Shown: positions 49,780 to 58,167 of the stretch, piece after piece
Layout of the letters: each line of letters opens with the position of its first letter
Position numbering within the stretch: position 1 is the first letter of the stretch
DNA from: JACCVL01 sp963704295
Lineage (GTDB): Bacteria > Actinomycetota > Actinomycetes > Propionibacteriales > Nocardioidaceae
NCBI GenBank assembly: GCA_963704295.1
Contig: OY969884.1
Coordinates: forward strand, 1-64,000
Reading direction: 5' to 3'
Length of the DNA stretch: 64,000 nucleotides
Position numbers and translations under genes: made by a program
The notes under the pieces: generated by a model
Told to the model about the DNA's origin: nothing
Database searches by the model: none
The model's input: the letters and a program-made list of their open reading frames with translations, nothing else

Positions 49780-50853
49780 TCAGCTGCCCAGCGTGACGAC
49801 CGCCGCGGTGGTCGCAGCCACGATGCACGCCGCCGCGACCACACCGGCGGTACGCGACGGGTGGCTGCGGCCGCGGGCCGGCCGGTCCTGATCCGGGCGG
49901 CGCTGGCGCCGGGCCAGGTGGATCGCGGCACCGACCATCACGAGGCCGACACTGACCAGGGTGAGGGCTGCGGTCGTCGATCCCTCGAAGTAGCGGTCCA
50001 TCATCGGCGGCAGCGCCAGCAGGGCGCCGACGGCGGCGACCGCCAGCAGTGGCAGGCTGCGGAGCAGCACCCCCAGCAGCGCCAGCAGCACCAGCACGAC
50101 GACCGCGAGCACGTTTCCCCAGTCGCTCTCGCCGGTGGCGATCACTCCCACGACCGCGCCGGCCGCGCCCAGGACCATGCCCAGCACCGGTTGGGAGAAC
50201 GCCCGTGCCCACGACAGCACCAGCCACGCGGCACCCGCCCCGCAGACCGCCAGGCCGGCCAGGGCATCGGTGCCGACCGGCAGCTGTCCGGTCGCGGTGC
50301 CCGCGGTGGCGAGGACCCCGGTGAGGGCCACGGCGTGCTGGAACGGCTCGCGGAAGCTCCACCAGAGCAGGCCCGCGTAGCACAGGGCGAAGACGCTGGC
50401 GAACAGCGCGGCGTCGTCGTCCGACCAGGCGAACGCATCGATCGCCAGCACCGCGGCGAAGCCGGAGAGCGCGGCGACGGACAGCACCCACAGCACCGAT
50501 CGCAGCCGCCTGGCGACCTCGCCGGCCCGCAACGGGACGGCAGCCCCCGCGCCGAGCAGCATGGCGACGACCGCCGCCAGCAGTCCGAGTCGCGCGGCGG
50601 TGTCGAGGTCCGCCCAGTAGTCCACGGTCGCCCAGCCGACGGCGGCCAACGTGATCGCACCGCCGATATAGGCCAGCGCTTCCGTGACCAGGGACGAGGC
50701 CGGCGCCGCCGGGGCGCCCGCCTCCGCACCCGGCGGAAGGCTCTCCGCGGACAGGATCCGGTGCCCCTGCTCGACCGAGATGATTCCCGCCGCGACCCAG
50801 TGTCCGACGGCACGGTCGAGGTCCCCGGTGGCGCCGAGCGGGTTGCCGACCAT
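49780..50853 (-). CDS. DUF2157-like polytopic membrane protein
   Basis: A 357-residue protein reading leftward from an ATG with complement at 50851-50853. Residues 1-60 are a soluble region (LDRAVGHWVAAGIISVEQGH resembles the DUF2157 N-terminus). After this come about ten hydrophobic segments ending near the C-terminus, with a basic loop RRQRRPDQDRPARGR before the last helix. Function is unknown. It is convergent with xerD and divergent from the MobA-MoaD gene, so it marks the left border of the Mo/W-pterin cluster. It may or may not belong to it functionally. Confidence 0.78.
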   Translation of the reverse strand: MVGNPLGATGDLDRAVGHWVAAGIISVEQGHRILSAESLPPGAEAGAPAAPASSLVTEALAYIGGAITLAAVGWATVDYWADLDTAARLGLLAAVVAMLLGAGAAVPLRAGEVARRLRSVLWVLSVAALSGFAAVLAIDAFAWSDDDAALFASVFALCYAGLLWWSFREPFQHAVALTGVLATAGTATGQLPVGTDALAGLAVCGAGAAWLVLSWARAFSQPVLGMVLGAAGAVVGVIATGESDWGNVLAVVVLVLLALLGVLLRSLPLLAVAAVGALLALPPMMDRYFEGSTTAALTLVSVGLVMVGAAIHLARRQRRPDQDRPARGRSHPSRTAGVVAAACIVAATTAAVVTLGS

Positions 50854-50929
50854 GGGCAGAGGATGGGCGGCACGAAGCCCATCTGCCCAGAGCCGAACGG
50901 CCCGGGCCTGCCCATTGTCAGGAGCCGGA

Positions 50930-50935
50930 TTACAG
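50930..50935 (+). promoter_or_regulatory. -10 box for leaderless mobA-moaD transcript
   Basis: TACAGT ends eight bases before the GTG of the fusion gene, and no ribosome-binding site precedes it. This would drive the whole Mo/W-pterin cluster, whose genes follow with gaps of ten bases or fewer. The 90-base divergent region also has to promote the membrane gene; no second box was clear. Confidence 0.45.
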
Positions 50936-50943
50936 TCGGCAGC

Positions 50944-51786
50944 GTGCGGACGGCCGGTGTGGTGCTCGCGGGGGGGCGCTCGTCCCGGATGGGGACGAGC
51001 AAGGCCGCCCTGCCGTGGCACGGCTCGACCCTGCTGCGCCGCACCGTCGGGGTGGTCACCCGCGGGACCGACGGACCCGTGGTGGTGGTGCGGGCGCCGG
51101 GTCAGGCGCTCCCCGAACTGCCGGCGGAGGTCCAGGTCGTCGACGACCCCGAGGAGGGGCTGGGCCCGCTGCAGGGGCTCGCGGTCGGGCTGCGCACCCT
51201 GGTCGGGCGCGTCGACGTCGCCTTCTGCTGCTCGACCGACCTGCCCTTCCTGCACACCGCCTTCGTCCGCTGCGTGGTCGCGTCGATGGGTGACGACGAC
51301 GACGTGGTGCTGCCGGTGGCCGGCGGGTTCCGTCAGCCGATGGCGGCGGCGTACCGCCCCGGTCTCGCAGCCGAGATCGAGCGGTTGCTCGCCGACGGGC
51401 AGCGCAAGCCCGCGTTCCTCCTCGACAACTGCCGGGTTCGTCGGCTGGACGACGCTGCCCTGCTCCGGGACCCGCTGCTGGCGGCCTCCGACCCGCGGCT
51501 CGATTCGGTGGTCAACGTCAACGACTACCCCGACTACGAGCGGGCGCTGGCCAGGCCGGCGCCCGAGGTGCTGGTGGAGCGGTTCGGCGTCCTGGCGACC
51601 GCAGGCGGCCGGCAGCCCCGTACCGTCCGCGCCGCGACCGTGAAGGCCGCGGCCGAGGCAGCCGGAGTGCCCTTCGACCGGCACGTCGTGGCGGCCGTCA
51701 ACGGTGAACGCGTGACGCGGGACGGCGGCACCCCGCTGGTCGCGGGGGACGCCGTCACCTTCGTCTCCGCGGACGCGGGCGGGTGA
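50944..51786 (+). CDS. MobA-like nucleotidyltransferase fused to a MoaD/ThiS-like domain
   Basis: A 280-residue two-domain protein. Residues 1 to about 200 are a MobA-type molybdenum cofactor guanylyltransferase: AGVVLAGGRSSRMGTSKAAL with the nucleotide loop and Lys, CCSTDLPFLHTAFVR with the metal-binding Asp, and VNVNDYPDYERAL near the end. Residues about 205-280 have a ubiquitin-like beta-grasp pattern (VLVERFGVLATAGGRQPRTV, VVAAVNGERVTRDGG, LVAGDAVTFVSADAGG) and end exactly in Gly-Gly. That is the C-terminus MoaD and ThiS use as sulfur carriers. A fusion of the last and the sulfur-inserting steps of pterin cofactor synthesis is unusual. It directly precedes a tungsto-enzyme gene by four bases. 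Confidence 0.85.
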   Translation: MRTAGVVLAGGRSSRMGTSKAALPWHGSTLLRRTVGVVTRGTDGPVVVVRAPGQALPELPAEVQVVDDPEEGLGPLQGLAVGLRTLVGRVDVAFCCSTDLPFLHTAFVRCVVASMGDDDDVVLPVAGGFRQPMAAAYRPGLAAEIERLLADGQRKPAFLLDNCRVRRLDDAALLRDPLLAASDPRLDSVVNVNDYPDYERALARPAPEVLVERFGVLATAGGRQPRTVRAATVKAAAEAAGVPFDRHVVAAVNGERVTRDGGTPLVAGDAVTFVSADAGG

Positions 51787-51790
51787 TCCG

Positions 51791-53587
51791 GTGACTTCGG
51801 GCGCAGGGGGTTACTTCGGTCGGGCGCTGGTCGTCGACGTGGGGACCGGCGACAGCAGCGTGCTGCCGCTGTCGGATCGGGTGCTGCGGGAGCACCTCGG
51901 CGGTGCCGGGCTCGGCGCCTGGCTGCTCTGGGAGTTGGCTCCGGCCGGCGTCGACCCGCTCGCGCCGGAGGCTCCGCTCGCGTTCTGCTTCTCCCCGCTG
52001 GTGGGCACCCCGCTGACCACGAGCGCCAAGTTCGCCGTGGTGGCCAAGTCGCCGCTGACCGGCCTGTTGACCGATGCCCTGGCGTCCAGCCACTTCGCCA
52101 TCGCCGGCAAGCTGACCGGCCACGACGCGTTGGTCGTGCGCGGCGCGGCCGCGGAGCCGTCGGTGCTGCTGGTCGACGGCGCCGGGGCCCGGCTCGAGCC
52201 CGCCCACGACGTGTGGGGACTGCCCGCGGCCGACGCCGAGCATGCGTTGCGCACTCGGCTCGGGGCGGGCTGGCGGATCGCGGCGATCGGGCCGGCCGGA
52301 GAGCAGCAGGTCCGATACGCCACGGTGTCGCACGACGGTCGGCACGCGGGTCGGGGTGGGCTCGGCGCCGTGCTGGGGGCGAAGCGGATCAAGGCGGTGG
52401 CGGTGCACGCGGCCACCAAGGTCGAGCCCGCCGACCGGTCGGCGGTGCTCGCCGCCGCCCGGGACCTTCGGGCCCGGTCGCTCGGGAAGGCAACGGCGAA
52501 GTACCGCGATCTCGGCACGCTGGCGAACCTGCTGGCGTTCAACGCGCTGTCCACGCTCCCGACCCGGAACTTCACGGCGTCCACGTTCGAGCAGGCGCCA
52601 CGGCTGGCTGCCGAGGACATCTCCGAGCTCCGGCAGGTCGCCCGCAACAGCTGCGCGTCCTGCTCGATCGGCTGCGAGCACATCTACGCCGGCAAGGACG
52701 GCAGCCGGACCCGGGTCGAGTACGAGAACGTCTTCGCGCTCGGGCCGATGTGCGGGGTCTCCGATCCGGACGATGTGCTCGCAGCCAGTGCCCGCTGCGA
52801 CGCTCTGGGTCTGGACACCATCTCCGCCGGCGGCACCATCGCGTGGGCGATGGAGTGCGCCGAACGCGGCCTGATCGACGCACCGTGGTTGCGCTTCGGG
52901 GACGGCCCGGCGCTGCTGCGGGCGCTGGACGAGATCGGCGCCCGCACCGGCGTCGGTGCCTTGCTCGCCGAGGGCTCGCGTCGGGCGGCCGAGCGCGTCG
53001 GCGGAGACTCGGCGGACTTCGCCCCGCACGTCAAGGGGATGGAGCTGCCCGGCTACGAGCCGCGCACGTTGCACGCGATGGCGCTCGGTCTGGCGGTGAA
53101 CGCCCGCGGTGCCGACCACAACCGGTCGGGTGCCTACGAGGCGGACCTGTCCGGGGACCTGGACCGGTTCGACGGTGGGTCCGCCCACGTCGCCGCCGCG
53201 GTGGAGACCGAGGACCGCGCCGCGGTGATGGACTCGATGATCTTGTGCAAGTTCCTGCGTGGCGTGTTCACCGAGCCGTTCGAGGAGTGGGCCGCACTGC
53301 TGTCCACGGTGACCGGCTGGGCAGTGGACGGTGCCGAGCTGCGCGCCACCGCCCGGCGGATCGTGCTGCTCAAGCGCGCGTACAACCTGCGCGAGGGCTG
53401 GACGCCTGCCGACGACTGGCTGCCCGAGCGGCTGCTGCGGGAGCCGGTTCACCTGGCCTCGGGACGGGTGGCCCGGCTGAGCCCGGAGCGGCTGCGGGCG
53501 CTCATCGACGGCTACTACGCCGCGCGCGGACTCGACCGCGACGGCCGTGTGATGCTGGACAGCGCCCAAGACGGCGGAGAGGGTTGA
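51791..53587 (+). CDS. aor: Aldehyde:ferredoxin oxidoreductase (tungsten AOR family)
   Basis: Oxidises aldehydes to acids, or reduces acids, using a bis-pterin tungsten site and one [4Fe-4S] cluster. The 598-residue protein matches AOR length and has the N-terminal cofactor-binding domain (YFGRALVVDVGTGDSSVLPL, LREHLGGAGLGAWLLWELAP). The cluster ligands are Cys288, Cys291 and Cys295 in NSCASCSIGCEH and Cys486 in MILCKFLRGVF. EYENVFALGPMCGV and MELPGYEPRTLHAMALGLAV are further family blocks. AORs are best known from anaerobes and archaea, also from Aromatoleum. Here the neighbours are FDH and diaphorase genes and no ferredoxin. Starts at a GTG. Confidence 0.94.
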   Translation: MTSGAGGYFGRALVVDVGTGDSSVLPLSDRVLREHLGGAGLGAWLLWELAPAGVDPLAPEAPLAFCFSPLVGTPLTTSAKFAVVAKSPLTGLLTDALASSHFAIAGKLTGHDALVVRGAAAEPSVLLVDGAGARLEPAHDVWGLPAADAEHALRTRLGAGWRIAAIGPAGEQQVRYATVSHDGRHAGRGGLGAVLGAKRIKAVAVHAATKVEPADRSAVLAAARDLRARSLGKATAKYRDLGTLANLLAFNALSTLPTRNFTASTFEQAPRLAAEDISELRQVARNSCASCSIGCEHIYAGKDGSRTRVEYENVFALGPMCGVSDPDDVLAASARCDALGLDTISAGGTIAWAMECAERGLIDAPWLRFGDGPALLRALDEIGARTGVGALLAEGSRRAAERVGGDSADFAPHVKGMELPGYEPRTLHAMALGLAVNARGADHNRSGAYEADLSGDLDRFDGGSAHVAAAVETEDRAAVMDSMILCKFLRGVFTEPFEEWAALLSTVTGWAVDGAELRATARRIVLLKRAYNLREGWTPADDWLPERLLREPVHLASGRVARLSPERLRALIDGYYAARGLDRDGRVMLDSAQDGGEG

Positions 53588-53591
53588 CCCC

Positions 53592-56459
53592 ATGACGATG
53601 ACTGCCGACACGTCGGCTCCGGTGCGCACGGTGTCGGTGACCATCGACGGCCGCGAGCTCAGCGTGCCCGAGGGGACCACGATCTGGACGGCTGCACGGG
53701 ACGTCGGGATCGACATCCCGGTGCTCTGCCACGACGAGCGGTACGACCCGGTCGGAGTGTGCCGGTTGTGCGTCGTGGACACCGGCGGCCGGGTGTACGC
53801 GGCCGCCTGCGTCCGACCGTGCGAGGACGGGATGCAGGTGACCACCTCGTCGGAGGAGCTCACCCGCAGCCGGGCGGTGCTGACCGAGCTGCTCGTCGCC
53901 GACCAGCCGCCGCCCGAGGTGGACCCGAAGCAGACGACGACCGGGGACAACCTGCTGCTGGACCTGGCCAACGGCTTCGACGTGCTGGCGCCGGACCTTC
54001 CCCGCGGGTCCGGTCGCGGCACCGACCTGTCCAACCCGGTGATCGCCGTCGACCACGACTCCTGCATCCTCTGCGACCGTTGCGTCCGGGCCTGCGACGA
54101 CATCCAGGGCAACGACGTGATCGGCCGCACCGGCAAGGGCTACTCCACCCGGATCGCGTTCGACCTGGACGACCCGATGGGGTCGTCGTCCTGCGTCACC
54201 TGCGGCGAGTGCGTGGCGTCCTGCCCGACCGGGGCGCTGACCAACAAGCCGATCAACGACGTGCCCATTCGGCCGCGCACCGAGCTCGACGCGGTCGACA
54301 GCGTGTGTCCCTACTGCGGCGTCGGCTGCGCTCTGACGTACTTCGTCGACCGGGAGCGCGGCGCGATCGCCTTCGCCGAGGGACGTGACCAGCCGGGGTC
54401 GAAGGGCCGGCTGTGCGTCAAGGGCCGGTACGGCTGGGACTACGCGGCGTCGCCCCAGCGGCTGACCGTGCCGTTGATCCGGGTGGACAGCGCCTACCCC
54501 AAGGGACCGCTGTCGGCCGACGTCCGCGGCGACTTCGACGACGAGCGCGGCGGCCGCGCCGGGCGCCGCCGCAAGGCGGGCGGGCTGGTGCCGTACGAGG
54601 AGGTGCTGCCGCACTTCCGGGAGGCGACCTGGCAGGAGGCGCTCGATCTCGTCGGTGAGCGGCTGGCGGGCATCCTCGACGAGCACGGCAACGGCTCGCT
54701 GGCCGGCTTCGGCTCGGCGAAGTGCTCCAACGAGGAGGCGTACCTGTTCCAGAAGCTGGTCCGAACCGGCTTCCGCAACAACAACGTCGACCACTGCACC
54801 CGGCTCTGCCACGCGTCCAGCGTCGCGGCGCTGTTCGAGGGGATCGGGTCCGGCGCGGTGTCCACGACCTATGGCGACGTCATGAACTCCGACGTCGCGA
54901 TCATCACCGGCAGCAACGCGACCGCCAACCACCCGGTGGCGTCGTCGTTCTTCAAGCAGGCCAGGCGCCAGGGCACGAAGATCATCTACATCGACCCGCG
55001 GGCGGACAAGGTCGCTGACCACGCCGACATCTTCTGCCAGATCAAGCCGGGCACCGACGTCGCCTTCTACAACGCCGTGATGCACGAGGTCATCCGGCTC
55101 GACCTGGTCGACCACGACTTCGTGGCCACCCGCACCTCCAACTACGACGCGCTGAAGGCCACCGTCGCCGACTACCCGCCGGAGCGAGCCGAACAGATCA
55201 CCGGTGTGTCGGCCGATCTGATCCGCCAGGTGGCGCGGGTGTGGGGGGAGGCGCAGGCCGGCGTCATCTTCTGGGGGATGGGGATCTCCCAGCACACGAC
55301 CGGCACGGACAACGCCCGTTGCCTGATCGCGATGTGCTCGATCACCGGCAACGTCGGCAAGCCGGGCAGCGGGCTGCACCCGCTGCGCGGGCAGAACAAC
55401 GTGCAGGGCGCGTCGGACTCCGGCCTGATCCCGATGTTCCTCCCCGACTACCAGTCCGTGGAGGGTGACGACCTGCGCGGGCGCTTCGAGGCGGCCTGGG
55501 GCACCGAGCTGGACCCGCAGCGCGGTCTCACGGTGACCGAGATCATCGGCTCGGTCCTGACCGGCGGGGTCCGAGGGATGTACATGATGGGGGAGAACCC
55601 CTTCCTCTCCGACCCGAACATCAACAAGGTCCGCAAGGCGCTGTCGGCGCTGGACTTCCTGGTCGTGCAGGACATCTTCATCACCGAGACCGCCGAGTTC
55701 GCCGACGTGATCCTGCCGGCGACCTCGTACCTGGAGAAGGACGGCACCTACACCAACACCGACCGGCGGGTACAGCTCGGCCGCAAGGTCCTCGATCCGC
55801 CCGGCCAGGCCCGGCCCGACTGGGAGATCACGCAGGACGTCGCCCGGCGGCTAGGGCTCGACTGGGACTACGAGTCGCCACGCGAGGTGTTCGAGGAGAT
55901 GGTCGAGCTGATGCCGAGCTATGCCAACCTCGGCTACGACAACCTCGGATCGAGCGGGAAGCTGTACCCGAACTCCGACCCCGAGCACAGCGACGGAACC
56001 GTCGTGATGTTCGACGAGCGGTTCAACACGGCCGACGGGCTGGCGCATCTGGTCCCCGCCGAGTGGCTGCCGGCCAAGGAGCTGCCGGACGAGGAGTTCC
56101 CGTTCGTGCTCAACACCGGCCGACTGCTGGAGCACTGGCACACCGGGTCGATGACCCGCCGCTCGTACGCGCTGGACACCATCGCGCCTCGGGCCGAGGT
56201 CTACCTGCACGCGGACGACGCGGCTCGGCTCAACGTCCAGGACGGCGCGATGGTGCAGGTCAGGTCGCGGCGCGGCCGGATCACGCTGAACGTGCGCGTC
56301 TCCGCCCGAGAGGCACCGGGCAACTGCTTCATTCCCTTCCACTTCCGCGAGGCGGCGGCCAACCTGCTCACGACCGACGAGATCGACCCGGTCGGGAAGA
56401 TCCCCGAGTACAAGTTCTGTGCGGTCACGATCGAGCCGGTCTCCGAGGCGGGCGTGTGA
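53592..56459 (+). CDS. fdhA: Formate dehydrogenase catalytic subunit (molybdo/tungstopterin)
   Basis: The 955-residue protein starts four bases after aor. In order it has an N-terminal [2Fe-2S] plant-type domain (CHDERYDPVGVCRLCVVDTG) and two [4Fe-4S] sets (CILCDRCVRACDDIQG and SCVTCGECVASCPTGAL). A third set opens the MopB domain (CPYCGVGC, then GRLCVKGRYG). The active-site ligand is Cys406 in VDHCTRLCHASSVAALF, replacing the selenocysteine of E. coli FdhF. MGENPFLSDPN and ILPATSYLEKDGTYTN are typical FDH blocks. The His-Cys3 cluster site found in many NAD-linked FDHs is not seen between the first two domains. With the next gene it should form an NAD-dependent formate dehydrogenase. Confidence 0.93.
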   Translation: MTMTADTSAPVRTVSVTIDGRELSVPEGTTIWTAARDVGIDIPVLCHDERYDPVGVCRLCVVDTGGRVYAAACVRPCEDGMQVTTSSEELTRSRAVLTELLVADQPPPEVDPKQTTTGDNLLLDLANGFDVLAPDLPRGSGRGTDLSNPVIAVDHDSCILCDRCVRACDDIQGNDVIGRTGKGYSTRIAFDLDDPMGSSSCVTCGECVASCPTGALTNKPINDVPIRPRTELDAVDSVCPYCGVGCALTYFVDRERGAIAFAEGRDQPGSKGRLCVKGRYGWDYAASPQRLTVPLIRVDSAYPKGPLSADVRGDFDDERGGRAGRRRKAGGLVPYEEVLPHFREATWQEALDLVGERLAGILDEHGNGSLAGFGSAKCSNEEAYLFQKLVRTGFRNNNVDHCTRLCHASSVAALFEGIGSGAVSTTYGDVMNSDVAIITGSNATANHPVASSFFKQARRQGTKIIYIDPRADKVADHADIFCQIKPGTDVAFYNAVMHEVIRLDLVDHDFVATRTSNYDALKATVADYPPERAEQITGVSADLIRQVARVWGEAQAGVIFWGMGISQHTTGTDNARCLIAMCSITGNVGKPGSGLHPLRGQNNVQGASDSGLIPMFLPDYQSVEGDDLRGRFEAAWGTELDPQRGLTVTEIIGSVLTGGVRGMYMMGENPFLSDPNINKVRKALSALDFLVVQDIFITETAEFADVILPATSYLEKDGTYTNTDRRVQLGRKVLDPPGQARPDWEITQDVARRLGLDWDYESPREVFEEMVELMPSYANLGYDNLGSSGKLYPNSDPEHSDGTVVMFDERFNTADGLAHLVPAEWLPAKELPDEEFPFVLNTGRLLEHWHTGSMTRRSYALDTIAPRAEVYLHADDAARLNVQDGAMVQVRSRRGRITLNVRVSAREAPGNCFIPFHFREAAANLLTTDEIDPVGKIPEYKFCAVTIEPVSEAGV

Positions 56460-58159
56460 GCGACGACCGACGGGTGGTCCCGGGCGTCGAGGCGCGCGCG
56501 GGCAAGTTCCCCGGACCCAGCCTGATCCCGGCCCTGAACGCGATCCAGGATCGCCTCGGCTGGCTGCCCCGCGAGGACCTGGTGTCGCTGTCGCAGGACA
56601 CCCGGCGCCCGTTGTACGAGATCGAGGGGTTGGTCTCGTTCTACCCGCACTACCGGACCAGCCCGCCCGCCCAGGTGGCGCTGCACGTGTGTCACGACCT
56701 GTCCTGCTGGCTGCGCGGCGGTGCCGGCCGGATCGCCGAGCTCCGGCGCGACTACGGCGACCAGACCGACGTGGAGCTGGTCGAGGTGTCGTGCCTCGGC
56801 CGCTGTGACACGGCTCCGGCGGCGGCGGTCAACGACGTCCCGGGACACGTCGACGACGTCGTCGAGCTCGTCGCCCGGGCCCGGACCCGCAGCGCGGAGG
56901 AGCCGGCCGCCCCGGCCGCGCCGGCCAGCGCCCGGGCCGAGCCCTGGCCCAACGACCCGTACGAGCCCGGCGCGGAGCGCTACCGGGTGCTGCGCTCCCT
57001 GCTGGCGGGCGACATCACCGCTGACCAGGTCGTGACCGCGCTGCAGGACTCGGGGCTGCGTGGCATGGGCGGTGCCGGCTTCCCGACCGGCAAGAAGTGG
57101 GAGCTGGTCGCCGCACAGGAGCTGGGGCCGAAGTACGCGATCTGCAACGCCGACGAGTCCGAGCCGGGCACCTTCAAGGACCGGCAGATCATGTACGACC
57201 AACCGCACCTCGTGCTCGAGGGCCTGCTGCTCGGCATGCTCGTGGTGGGCGCCGAGGAGGGCTACGTCTTCATCCGGCACGAGTACGGCCCGGAGGCCGA
57301 CGTGCTGCGTGAGGAGATCGACGCGCTGCGGGGTCTGGGCCTGCTGGGGCCGGACGTGCTCGGCAGCGGCCAGCGGCTGCAGCTCGACGTGTTCGTCTCG
57401 CCCGGTGGCTACATCCTCGGCGAGGAGTCGGCCCTGATCGAGTGCATGGAGGGGCACCGCGGTGAGCCGCGCAACAAGCCCCCGTTCCCCGGCGTCTACG
57501 GCCTGTGGGGCAAGCCGACGCTGATGAACTCGGTGGAGACCTTCGCCGACGTGCCGGTGATCGTCGAACGCGGCGCGCAGTGGTGGCGGGACCAGGGCGC
57601 GGGCGACTCCGTCGGCCTGAAGTTCTTCGCCGTGTCCGGCGAGGTGGCCGAGCCGGGCGTCTACTGCGTCCCGATGGGCACCACAGCCCGAGAGCTGCTC
57701 GACCGTGCCGGTGGTGTCGCCGGCGGTGCCGAACTGGCCGCGGTGCAGCCCGGTGGCGCGTCGTCGAACTTCCTCGGACCGGACAGTCTGGACGTGCAGC
57801 TGGATTTCGACACCGTCGCCGAGGCCGGGTCGATGCTGGGCTCCGGGGCGCTTGTCGTACTCGCCGAGGGCACCGACCTGCTGGCGGCGGCCACCAACGT
57901 GCTGCGGTTCTTTCGCAACGAGTCGTGCGGCAAGTGCGTCCCGTGCCGGGTCGGGTCGCACAAGGCGCACGAGATGCTCACCGCCGCGCTGGCCGGCCCC
58001 GGACTGGACGACACCGCCGAGGAGAAGCTGCTCGACCTCGAGCGCACCGTGCGGCAGACCTCCATCTGCGGTCTGGGACAGGTGGCACTCGGACCGGTGG
58101 TGAGCGTGCTCGGACTGCAGCGCGGCGGCGCGGCCGCGCGCCCGCACCCCAAGGACTGA
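56456..58159 (+). CDS. Fused NuoE-NuoF-like NADH-binding diaphorase subunit
   Basis: A 567-residue fusion. Residues about 15-145 are NuoE-like, with a thioredoxin-like [2Fe-2S] site: Cys in CHDLSC and two more in VSCLGRCDTAPAA. An Ala/Pro-rich linker (about 145-165) leads to a NuoF-like part. That part has the FMN/NADH motif GLRGMGGAGFPTGKKWELV, CNADESEPGTFKDRQIM, GGYILGEESALIECMEG and the [4Fe-4S] site ESCGKCVPCRVGSHKAHEM with a later ICGLG Cys. It carries electrons between NAD(H) and the iron-sulfur chain of the preceding subunit. GTG start overlaps fdhA by four bases. Confidence 0.92.
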   Translation: MSDDRRVVPGVEARAGKFPGPSLIPALNAIQDRLGWLPREDLVSLSQDTRRPLYEIEGLVSFYPHYRTSPPAQVALHVCHDLSCWLRGGAGRIAELRRDYGDQTDVELVEVSCLGRCDTAPAAAVNDVPGHVDDVVELVARARTRSAEEPAAPAAPASARAEPWPNDPYEPGAERYRVLRSLLAGDITADQVVTALQDSGLRGMGGAGFPTGKKWELVAAQELGPKYAICNADESEPGTFKDRQIMYDQPHLVLEGLLLGMLVVGAEEGYVFIRHEYGPEADVLREEIDALRGLGLLGPDVLGSGQRLQLDVFVSPGGYILGEESALIECMEGHRGEPRNKPPFPGVYGLWGKPTLMNSVETFADVPVIVERGAQWWRDQGAGDSVGLKFFAVSGEVAEPGVYCVPMGTTARELLDRAGGVAGGAELAAVQPGGASSNFLGPDSLDVQLDFDTVAEAGSMLGSGALVVLAEGTDLLAAATNVLRFFRNESCGKCVPCRVGSHKAHEMLTAALAGPGLDDTAEEKLLDLERTVRQTSICGLGQVALGPVVSVLGLQRGGAAARPHPKD

Positions 58160-58167
58160 CCCGCCCC

